Assembly (NCBI GenBank): GCA_902791885.1
Contig: CADAXO010000193.1
Location: 1-7,125, forward strand
Length of the DNA: 7,125 nucleotides
Direction: 5' to 3'
Origin: Oscillospiraceae bacterium
Lineage (GTDB): Bacteria > Bacillota_A > Clostridia > Saccharofermentanales > Saccharofermentanaceae
Part shown: positions 1-6,101 of the stretch, in pieces
Numbering within the stretch: the first letter of the stretch is position 1
Layout: each line of letters begins with the position of its first letter
Position numbers and translations under genes: made by a program
The notes under the pieces: generated by a model
Told to the model about the DNA's origin: nothing
What the model saw: only the letters and a program-made list of their open reading frames with translations
The model's database searches: none

Positions 1-1
1 G

Positions 2-958
2 CATCACACATATGAGTGTACATGCGGTTTCTTAGGCCAGGTTTACAGAGGAACTACTATCGCCATCTGCTCGGGCCTTCGCTATATCACAAGCGAGATC
101 AAGGAAGCAAAGCCTTCATGTATCCTTATGGTTCCCGTTATGCTCGAGATGTTCTACAAGAATATTATGAAGAACATCAACTCAGACCCTAAGAAAGCAA
201 AGAAATTTCAGACAGGTCTTAAGCTCAGTAAGTTCCTGATGAAGCTTCATATCGATGTGCGCAAGAAGCTTTTCGCGCAGATCCATGACGTATTCGGCGG
301 CAATATGAGACTCATTATCCTCGGCGGTGCTCCCGTAAAGCCGGAAGCACTCGAGTTCTTCCAGGACATGGGCTTCCTGTGCGTACAGGGTTACGGCCTT
401 ACAGAGTGTGCGCCTATCCTTGCACTTAACACAGACTGTGACTTCGAGAACGAGGCTGCCGGTCTTCCTTTGCCCGGAGTTGACGTACAGATCCTTAATC
501 CCGATTCCGACGGTATCGGTGAGTTTATTGCCAAGGGCGACAACGTTTTCATGGGTTACTACGAAGACCCCGAGTCTACGGCGGCAGCGCTCGACAGCAA
601 CGGCTACTACCACACGGGTGACTTAGGCTATATCGACAAGAACGGTGGCAAGAACGTATTCCCGGAGGAGATCGAGTATCTCCTGTCTCTCGATGACAGA
701 GTTGCAGAGAGCGTAGTCTCAGGCGTTCATGACGAGAAGAAGAACGATATCCTCATAGTTGCAACTATCTTCCCGGATATGGACTGGGTTGAGCAGAACC
801 TCGGCAAGGATGCGACAGACGAGCAGATTCAGAAGGAACTCGAGGATGCCGTAGATAAGGTAAACGAGAAGCTCGTTAACTATAAGAAGATCAAGAAGAC
901 GGTTCTCCGTAAGGAAGAATTCGAGAAGAACACATCACGTAAGATTAAGAGGTATTGA
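2..958 (+). CDS. Long-chain acyl-CoA synthetase (AMP-forming), 3' part, lacking the A8 hinge segment
   Basis: The reading frame is already open at base 2, so the gene begins before the window; 318 codons are visible, roughly the C-terminal half of a family member. These enzymes adenylate a fatty acid and transfer it to CoA. Visible motifs are HHTYE (A4 region) at the very start, GYGLTECAP (A5, 389-415), YHTGDLGYID (A7, 608-637) and a C-terminal KIKR lysine region (938-952). The overall match is to the FAA1/FadD-like ANL family. Odd: after GYIDKNG (ends 646) the sequence goes straight to GKNVFPEE. In relatives about 15-16 residues lie between, containing the GRxKxxI hinge motif (A8) needed for the domain rotation between the two half reactions. 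The gap is in frame. If genuine, the enzyme should be badly impaired. The stop lies 4 bases before tldD, so the two are probably co-transcribed. The family call is secure; activity is doubtful. Confidence 0.9.
   Translation, partial: HHTYECTCGFLGQVYRGTTIAICSGLRYITSEIKEAKPSCILMVPVMLEMFYKNIMKNINSDPKKAKKFQTGLKLSKFLMKLHIDVRKKLFAQIHDVFGGNMRLIILGGAPVKPEALEFFQDMGFLCVQGYGLTECAPILALNTDCDFENEAAGLPLPGVDVQILNPDSDGIGEFIAKGDNVFMGYYEDPESTAAALDSNGYYHTGDLGYIDKNGGKNVFPEEIEYLLSLDDRVAESVVSGVHDEKKNDILIVATIFPDMDWVEQNLGKDATDEQIQKELEDAVDKVNEKLVNYKKIKKTVLRKEEFEKNTSRKIKRY
947..953 (+). promoter_or_regulatory. Ribosome binding site for tldD (supports the TTG start)
   Basis: AAGAGGT lies inside the last codons of the acyl-CoA synthetase, 9 bases before the TTG at 963. 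No ATG near this point gives the expected TldD N-terminus, so this site is the main support for the TTG start. Confidence 0.6.
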
Positions 959-962
959 TAAA

Positions 963-2257
963 TTGATCAGCGAAACATCAGCTTCGAGGATCATTGAAGC
1001 GGCGATGAGCGGTAATGCCGACTTTGCCGAGATCTTCGAAGAACAGAAGAAAAGTTCATCGGTCGGCCTTCTTAACGGAAGGACAATAAGAGCATCATCC
1101 GGTATAGATTACGGTGTCGGCATCAGATTGATGGCAGGAACAAATGTCGTATATGTTTATTCATGCGACAAGTCGCGGCATCTGCGCTGAAGGGAGGGAA
1201 GAGCTCCGATATAAAGAATATCGAAGCATTGAGCAAGTCTTCTCCTTCGATTCTTAATATCGATCCTCTGTCGGTATCGAAGAAGACGAATATCGAGTTT
1301 CTTAAGGAAGCTTCCGATTATGCTTTGTCTTACGACGAACTGATAACACAGGTTGCTGCGTCATATGCAACTTCCAACAGGATCATCCATATTATTAACA
1401 GCGAAGGTTTTAACAAAGAGGAATCACAGACCAGGATCCGCTTCTCTATAGAGACGGTTGCCACAAAAGGCAATGAGAAGCAGACCGGCCGTATCGCACC
1501 GGGTACCATGAGAGGATATGAGTACGTTAACGAATATCCTGTTATCGATAAGACCCGCGAATGCTGTGAGACCGCGATCAGAATGATAAATGCAGGTTAC
1601 GCTCCTTCAGGGAAAATGCCTGTAGTTATCGGCAACGGATTCAAGGCATCCTGCTTCACGGATAAGCTCGGACAGCAGATCGCATCTTCCGTTGTATCTG
1701 CAAGAGATAACGCGAGAATTGAAGGGGAGTGGGGCTCCTACTATACGGACGATACAGGAAGAGAGTCTTCAGATCTCCTGCTCATAGAGAACGGTATCTG
1801 CAGGAACTATCTTGTAGATGATCTCGGTGCAAGAAGAATGGGTTGCAAGCCCACAGGCTGCGGAAGAAGACAGGACTTCACTTATGCTCCTACTTCACGA
1901 ATGAGCAACACATATATCTGTAACGGAACAGATAATCCTGCCGATATCATCGCTGACACCGAATACGGACTGTACTGCACAAAGATGGGCGGAGGTTCCG
2001 TAGATACTGCAACCGGCGAATTTAACTTCGCTTCTGAAGAAGCATTCATGATAAGAAACGGCAAGATCGCCGAGCCCGTACGAGGCGCCACACTGATAGG
2101 CAAGGGTCAGGAGATCCTTATGAATATCGACCGCGTCGGCAATGATCTCGAACTCGCGGCCGGTATGTGCGGATCTGTATCGGGCGGTGTTCCCGTAACA
2201 GTAGGTCAGCCGACCATCAGAGTATCTTCGATACTTGTCGGCGGAAGGGAGGCATGA
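963..2257 (+). pseudogene. tldD: TldD metalloprotease gene, frameshifted and missing its zinc-binding motif
   Basis: TldD pairs with TldE/PmbA to form a zinc protease that degrades or matures peptides (in E. coli, microcin B17 and CcdA). The TTG start at 963 gives MISETSASRIIEAA, a normal family N-terminus. Frame 963 runs well to YVYSCD (1169), then reaches a stop at 1188-1190. The protein resumes in another frame with QVAASALKGG from 1169 and continues to the normal end VGGREA. The shift fits loss of about 22-28 bases, a number equal to 1 modulo 3. A second, in-frame gap lies at 1642/1643: NGF is followed directly by KASCFTDKLG. Relatives have about 19-20 residues there, including HExxxH, which supplies zinc ligands and the catalytic glutamate. 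The later conserved motifs PTSRM, MGGGSV, PVRGATLIG and GMCGSVSG (Cys at 2168-2170) are all present. The joined product would be about 431 residues against the usual 460 or so. The lack of scattered stops argues against old decay. The family is certain; the protein as written cannot be an active TldD. Confidence 0.88.
2246..2252 (+). promoter_or_regulatory. Ribosome binding site deciding the pmbA start
   Basis: AGGGAGG overlaps the end of tldD. It lies 7 bases before the ATG at 2260 but only 1 base before the alternative in-frame ATG at 2254, so 2260 is the better start. Confidence 0.7.
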
Positions 2258-2259
2258 TC

Positions 2260-3645
2260 ATGGATAAGGATTTTGCTTCGGAATTCATTAATAAACTTGT
2301 CAGTAAGGCTGTCGAATACGGCTTCGAGGAAGCTGAGGCATCCTTTATGACCAATGCTTCCATGGAAATCAACATCCTGAATGCGGAAGTATCTTCTTAT
2401 GAGAACTCGACTGTTCAGGGTGTCGGCTTCAGAGGCAAGAAGAACGGTCAGATGGGCGGTTCCTTCACAACCGAATTCGACGACTCAGCAATTGACTTCA
2501 TGCTTTCAACTGCAATGGAAAACTGTGAAGTATTGGATGACGAGGACGAGGAATTCATTTACTGCGATCCCGAGAACTCACATCTTGAGAGCATTCAGTT
2601 AAGCGGTAATTATGATAAGAACACATATGAGAAGTTCTCGGAAGTCGGACTTAAGCTTGAGAAGGACATTCTTAATTTGTCACCTCTGATCAAAGCGGTG
2701 GATTACCTGTCAGTGTCATGCGGCACAGGACCTTCTGTATCGGTTAACTCCAAGGGACTTTATACATATAAGGATTCTGATTTTATCTCTATCTTTGCGG
2801 AAGCCAGGGCAGAGAAGGACGGTGTGGTAAAGACCGGCGGTCACTACTGGTTCGGCAAAGATATCGATGCATTTGACGAGAAGCCGTTCCTGGAAACATT
2901 AAGCAAGAAAGTACTCGGCAAATTCGGCGGTTCTTCCGTAGAATCCGGTGAGTACAAGGTGATCTTCGACAGCGAAGCATTCGTATCTTTGCTTCAGACA
3001 TTCATGGGTGCATTCTCATCATATTCGATGCAGAAAGGACTTTCGCTCCTTGCGGGTAAAGAAGGGGAGGTCATCGCTTCCGATATCTTTACGTTAAGAG
3101 AAGAACCTATGTATGAGAAGGCTCTTATAAAGTTTCCTTTCGACTCCGAGGGCGTACTTACCAAGTCAAAAGCGCTTATCGACAACGGTGTTTTCGTGAA
3201 GGCACTTTATAACCTCAAGACAGCAAACAAGGCGGGAACCAAGTCCACCGGAAACGGCTTCAAGGGAGCGTACTCTTCGCCCGTGGGAATCTCTGCCACC
3301 AACCTTGTCGTCACCCCAGGCGAAAAGGATTTCGACGCGCTTTGCGAGTGGGTACAGGATGGTATCTACTTAACGGAGCTTAACGGTCTGCACGCAGGTG
3401 TTAACAAGATCAGCGGTGATTTCTCGCTTTTCTGCGAAGGTTATCTGATTAAAGACGGCAAGATAGCCCGTCCCGTGGAGCAGATCACAGTCTCTGATAA
3501 TTTTTATGATGTATTGAAAAAGATAATTGCCACAGGTAGTGATACAATATCTGTGCCCGAAGGAAAGGGAGAGTATTTCTGTCCTTCGGTTGTAATAAGT
3601 AAAATGAATATCTCGGGAGATCTCGAGGAAGAAGGAGAAGCATAA
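2260..3645 (+). CDS. pmbA: PmbA/TldE, partner subunit of the TldD protease
   Basis: This 461-residue protein is full length for the family (about 440-460). TldE has the same fold as TldD but no zinc motif of its own; it combines with TldD to form the active heterodimer in the cytoplasm. Family signatures in order: the N-terminal helix DFASEFINKLVSKAVEYGF; VGFRGKKNGQMGG near residue 60; SSVESGEYKVIFDSEA near 225-240; KSTGNGFKGAYSSPVGIS near 328; GLHAGVNKISGDFSLF near 377-390; and ARPVEQITVSDNF near 405. No gap or frameshift is visible, in contrast to tldD just upstream. The ATG at 2260 is preferred over 2254 because of its ribosome-site spacing. The 3' end overlaps the next start by one base (TAATG). 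tldD then pmbA side by side is the common clostridial arrangement, which supports the call. The substrate cannot be told from the sequence. Confidence 0.92.
   Translation: MDKDFASEFINKLVSKAVEYGFEEAEASFMTNASMEINILNAEVSSYENSTVQGVGFRGKKNGQMGGSFTTEFDDSAIDFMLSTAMENCEVLDDEDEEFIYCDPENSHLESIQLSGNYDKNTYEKFSEVGLKLEKDILNLSPLIKAVDYLSVSCGTGPSVSVNSKGLYTYKDSDFISIFAEARAEKDGVVKTGGHYWFGKDIDAFDEKPFLETLSKKVLGKFGGSSVESGEYKVIFDSEAFVSLLQTFMGAFSSYSMQKGLSLLAGKEGEVIASDIFTLREEPMYEKALIKFPFDSEGVLTKSKALIDNGVFVKALYNLKTANKAGTKSTGNGFKGAYSSPVGISATNLVVTPGEKDFDALCEWVQDGIYLTELNGLHAGVNKISGDFSLFCEGYLIKDGKIARPVEQITVSDNFYDVLKKIIATGSDTISVPEGKGEYFCPSVVISKMNISGDLEEEGEA
3632..3637 (+). promoter_or_regulatory. Ribosome binding site for the PLP enzyme
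   Basis: AAGGAG inside the end of pmbA stands 7 bases before the ATG at 3645. It shows that this ATG is a genuine initiation site even though the encoded protein lacks the family's usual N-terminal arm. Confidence 0.7.
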
Positions 3646-4790
3646 TGAGACCTATCTGGCAGAGCACAACCTGGAAGTACGATACTTCAGACGACATGGG
3701 AAAGCTCTTTGATCTTGAGGCTTCAGGATATTTCTATACCAGACTTCAGAATCCTACAAACGACTTTGTAGCATCAAAGCTCTGCGCCATGGAAGGCGGT
3801 TTTGCAGGAATGCTCACATCTTCCGGACAGGCTGCAAACTTCTTCGCTATATTCAACATCTGTGAAGCAGGTGATCACTTCATCGCTTCATCATCAATCT
3901 ACGGCGGAACATACAATCTGTTCGGAGTAACAATGAAAAAGATGGGCATCGAGTGCACATTCGTTGACCAGTCTTTGTCATACGAGGAACTTTCAAAGTA
4001 CTTCAAGCCCAACACAAAGTGCGTATTCGGTGAGACCATCACAAACCCTACTGTTAATATTCTCGATATTGAGAAGTTCGCTAAGCTCGCACATGATCAC
4101 GGTGTTCCGCTCATCATCGACAACACATTCGCAACACCTGTTAACTGCCGTCCTTTCGAGTGGGGCTGCGACATCGTAACTCATTCAACAACAAAGTACA
4201 TTGACGGACACGCTTCATCAGTCGGCGGTGCTATCATCGACAGCGGCAACTTCGACTGGATGGCTCACGCTGATAAGTTCCCGGGCCTTACAACACCTGA
4301 CGAGTCTTATCACGGAATCACATATGCTACTAAGTTCGGTAAGGGCGCTTATATCACAAAGGCTACAGCTCAGCTTATGAGAGACTTCGGATGCATTCAG
4401 TCACCTCAGAATGCTTACTACATTCAGTTAGGCCTTGAGTCTTTGGCTGTAAGAATGAGACGCCACTGCGAGAATGCTCAGAAGGTTGCTGAGTATCTCG
4501 CATCCGATGACAGGATCGCATGGGTTAATTATCCCGGTCTTAAGACTGATGCCAATTATGAACTCGCTCAGAAGTATTGTCCTAACGGCACTTGCGGCGT
4601 TCTCTGCTTCGGCGTTAAGGGCGGCCGTGAGACATCTATCAAGTTCATGGATTCACTGAAGTTCGCAACTATTGATGAGCAGCTGAAGGAGGCGGGCATC
4701 GCTCCTGACCTTATCAGATTCAGTGTAGGTCTTGAGGATCCTGATGATATCATCAACGATATCAAGCAGGCACTCGATAAGATATCATAA
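3645..4790 (+). CDS. metY: O-acetylhomoserine sulfhydrylase-like PLP enzyme (Cys/Met metabolism family), with two missing segments
   Basis: A fold-type I PLP enzyme that in relatives makes homocysteine from O-acetylhomoserine and sulfide. Visible residues: GYFYTR (29-33) for PLP phosphate and substrate contacts across the dimer; TSSGQAA (58-64); DNTFATP (159-165), whose Asp binds the pyridine nitrogen; STTKYIDGHA with the PLP lysine at 184; and LIRFSVGLE with the carboxylate-binding Arg358. It has 381 residues against about 425-430 usually. Two parts are absent. The N-terminus starts at RPIWQSTTWKYD, without the usual arm of about 30 residues. After SLKFATI (ends 4673) comes DEQLKEAGI, where relatives have about 20-23 residues containing THVADAR...HPASTTHRQ. 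Both gaps keep the frame. Cystathionine gamma-synthase or methionine gamma-lyase are alternatives, but the LFDLE and PDESYHG stretches favour the acetylhomoserine type. As written, folding and activity are doubtful. A hairpin region follows, so this is probably the last gene of its transcript. Confidence 0.87.
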   Translation: MRPIWQSTTWKYDTSDDMGKLFDLEASGYFYTRLQNPTNDFVASKLCAMEGGFAGMLTSSGQAANFFAIFNICEAGDHFIASSSIYGGTYNLFGVTMKKMGIECTFVDQSLSYEELSKYFKPNTKCVFGETITNPTVNILDIEKFAKLAHDHGVPLIIDNTFATPVNCRPFEWGCDIVTHSTTKYIDGHASSVGGAIIDSGNFDWMAHADKFPGLTTPDESYHGITYATKFGKGAYITKATAQLMRDFGCIQSPQNAYYIQLGLESLAVRMRRHCENAQKVAEYLASDDRIAWVNYPGLKTDANYELAQKYCPNGTCGVLCFGVKGGRETSIKFMDSLKFATIDEQLKEAGIAPDLIRFSVGLEDPDDIINDIKQALDKIS

Positions 4791-4792
4791 TC

Positions 4793-4807
4793 CGGGCTGT
4801 CAGCCCG
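4793..4807 (+). other. Small hairpin just after the PLP enzyme stop codon
   Basis: CGGGCT and AGCCCG can pair around a GTC loop, two bases past the TAA. An alternative hairpin, GCCC (4803-4806) with GGGC (4810-4813) around GAA, uses the same right arm, so the two exclude each other. No T-run follows. It may help 3' processing or termination, but no function is proven. Confidence 0.4.
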
Positions 4808-4819
4808 AAGGGCAAATAT

Positions 4820-4852
4820 AACGGGGTTTTCAAGAGATTTGAAGACCCCGTT
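4820..4852 (+). terminator. Probable intrinsic terminator between the two gene blocks
   Basis: AACGGGGTTTTCAA pairs with TTGAAGACCCCGTT across a 5-base GAGAT loop, giving a 14-bp stem with a single G-U wobble. It sits between the PLP enzyme and the lipoprotein gene, where a transcript boundary is expected. The downstream tract (CTTACAAATT) is poor in T, so termination may be incomplete. The stem could instead protect the 3' end of the upstream mRNA. Confidence 0.6.
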
Positions 4853-4874
4853 CTTACAAATTAATGAATTTGTT

Positions 4875-4881
4875 AGAGGGG
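4875..4881 (+). promoter_or_regulatory. Ribosome binding site for the lipoprotein
   Basis: AGAGGGG lies 5 bases before the ATG at 4887. It selects this start over an in-frame ATG at 4839, which falls inside the terminator stem-loop and would put extra residues ahead of the signal peptide. Confidence 0.65.
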
Positions 4882-4886
4882 TTAAG

Positions 4887-5198
4887 ATGAGAAGATTTAT
4901 AGCATTAGTCACGATTACAGCAATGGCATTATCTTTATGTGCCTGCGGCGATAAGACCGAATCTTCTGAGACATTATCAGCAGATACTTCTGTAATCGAG
5001 ACTTCTGAGGCAACACAGATTATTGAGACTTCTGAAACTACTGAAGAAACAACAGTGCAGACTACAGAAGAAACCACAGAAGAGACAGAAGCAATCGAAG
5101 AAACTGAGGCTGAGACAGAGCAGACAACAGCAGCAACAACGGTTGCACCTGCAGATCCAGATGACGGCTGCCTCGGTGACGACTTTATCCTGAACTGA
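4887..5198 (+). CDS. Small Thr/Glu-rich lipoprotein of unknown function
   Basis: A 103-residue protein. Residues 1-20 are a lipoprotein signal: two arginines, a hydrophobic core, then the lipobox L-C-A-C with Cys20 as the lipid-modified residue. The product should be anchored on the outer face of the membrane. Residues 24-86 are almost entirely Thr, Glu, Ser and Ala, with the unit IETSE(A/T)T repeated twice, and should form a flexible, acidic, extended stalk. The end, DPDDGCLGDDFILN, holds one more cysteine (94). No folded domain follows, so the protein is either a complete small surface peptide or a stalk whose globular part is missing. It starts the second gene block and ends 5 bases before the DUF4214-transglutaminase gene. 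I do not recognise a family. That it is a real gene is supported by its ribosome site, signal peptide and position. Confidence 0.8.
   Translation: MRRFIALVTITAMALSLCACGDKTESSETLSADTSVIETSEATQIIETSETTEETTVQTTEETTEETEAIEETEAETEQTTAATTVAPADPDDGCLGDDFILN
4956..5147 (+). repeat. Low-complexity Thr/Glu-coding repeats in the lipoprotein gene
   Basis: The stretch is built mainly of GAA/GAG and ACA/ACT/ACC codons. The 11-mer GAGACTTCTGA occurs at 4998-5008 and 5025-5035, exactly 9 codons apart, and shorter GAAGAAAC-type units follow. Such tracts are prone to copy-number change by slippage, which would alter stalk length without breaking the frame. Confidence 0.6.
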
Positions 5199-5203
5199 TC
5201 AAA

Positions 5204-6100
5204 GTGAAATACTTTAAGAAGACATTATCGCTTATTATCTGTTTAATAATCACATTAAGCCTTAGCTTTAATGTCTTCGCTGACGAGCCTGAATTAACTG
5301 ACAACACGGATTCTGTACACGCCTTCGTCGAAAGATTATACGGTTACTGTCTCGGCAGAGCTTCTGACGAAGATGGTCTTGATTACTGGTCTGAAGCACT
5401 GATAAACAATGATATCGGCGGCTATGAGGCTGCAAGAGGTTTCTTCATAAGTACTGAATTCATCGAGAGCAACAGGTCAGACGAAGAGTTCGTTACTGTT
5501 TGCTATAACACCTTGCTTGACCGTGCTCCTGATGCCGACGGTCTTGCTTACTGGGTAAGTTTCCTTGAATCAGGAACCATGACAAGAGACGATATCGTCA
5601 GCAGCTTCTGTAATTCAGATGAGTTTATCGGATTATGCGGACAGTACGGGATCATAAACAGAAAGCCCGATCCCAGAGAATTGTATCCTGAAGCCTGCGC
5701 CATACTTGATCAGTGCGGCTGGGATCTTCGTGCAGCTTACGACTGGACTCGCGACAGCATCACTTACGTAAGAGACATTAACGTAGATCACAGATATACT
5801 TCGAGAGAACTCGCACACAGAGGTTTCTCAGAACGTAACGGCAACTGTTTTGTATTCTCTGCTTGTTTCTATGAGCTTGCCTGTGCACTCGGATATGATG
5901 CACATCAGATGACCGGTCACATAACAAGAAGCACCGGACTTGTCGTTATTCATTCCTGGGTCGAGATCGATATTGACGGTACAACATGGGTATTTGATCC
6001 CGAGTTCGAATATGTGGACAAAGAACATAGAGACGGCTGGTATTTCCAGTACGGAAGAGCCCGTACATTCGTGTACCAGGACATAACCAGAATGAACTGA
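5204..6100 (+). CDS. Secreted DUF4214-transglutaminase-like protein
   Basis: A 298-residue protein starting at GTG; no in-frame ATG offers a better start, and the next residues form a signal peptide (KYFKK, then a hydrophobic core, with likely cleavage after VFA at 26). Residues 37-145 are a DUF4214-type region made of two similar halves: RLYGYCLGRASDEDGLDYW near 44-62 and TLLDRAPDADGLAYW near 103-117, each followed by a helix ending in SxEF or SDEF. This domain is common in exported surface proteins. Residues 165-290 match the transglutaminase-like cysteine protease fold, with a plausible triad Cys215 (in RNGNCF), His250 (HSWVEI) and Asp265 (VFDPEFE). It should act outside the cell, either on peptide bonds or by cross-linking; the substrate is unknown. 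It lies 5 bases after the lipoprotein stop with no clear ribosome site, so it is probably coupled to it. Domain assignments are strong; function is inferred. Confidence 0.88.
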   Translation: MKYFKKTLSLIICLIITLSLSFNVFADEPELTDNTDSVHAFVERLYGYCLGRASDEDGLDYWSEALINNDIGGYEAARGFFISTEFIESNRSDEEFVTVCYNTLLDRAPDADGLAYWVSFLESGTMTRDDIVSSFCNSDEFIGLCGQYGIINRKPDPRELYPEACAILDQCGWDLRAAYDWTRDSITYVRDINVDHRYTSRELAHRGFSERNGNCFVFSACFYELACALGYDAHQMTGHITRSTGLVVIHSWVEIDIDGTTWVFDPEFEYVDKEHRDGWYFQYGRARTFVYQDITRMN

Positions 6101-6101
6101 T

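Noticed and set aside
182..613. Minus-strand open frame of 143 codons
   Set aside because: It lies wholly inside the well-supported acyl-CoA synthetase and its translation shows no family motif; it is a codon-bias shadow.
1161..1190. Programmed frameshifting in tldD
   Set aside because: There is no slippery heptamer or downstream structure, and residues expected at the junction are missing, so a deletion explains it better.
2167..2259. Longer pmbA start upstream of 2260
   Set aside because: The extension overlaps conserved tldD sequence, lacks a ribosome site and does not resemble a TldE N-terminus.
638..4676. Translational bypass or intein or intron behind the odd junctions
   Set aside because: Those would leave extra sequence in the gene, whereas here sequence is missing.
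4839..4867. Possible promoter TTGAAG with 17-base spacing to TAATGA
   Set aside because: The -10 match is poor and the -35 is part of the terminator stem; the evidence is too weak to annotate.
4839..4886. Upstream ATG for the lipoprotein
   Set aside because: It lies in the terminator stem-loop and would put 16 extra residues before the signal peptide; the ATG at 4887 has a proper ribosome site.
4568..5077. Minus-strand open frame of 169 codons across the terminator and lipoprotein
   Set aside because: It is the Val/Ser-rich antisense of Thr/Glu codons and runs through the hairpin; it has no recognisable domain.
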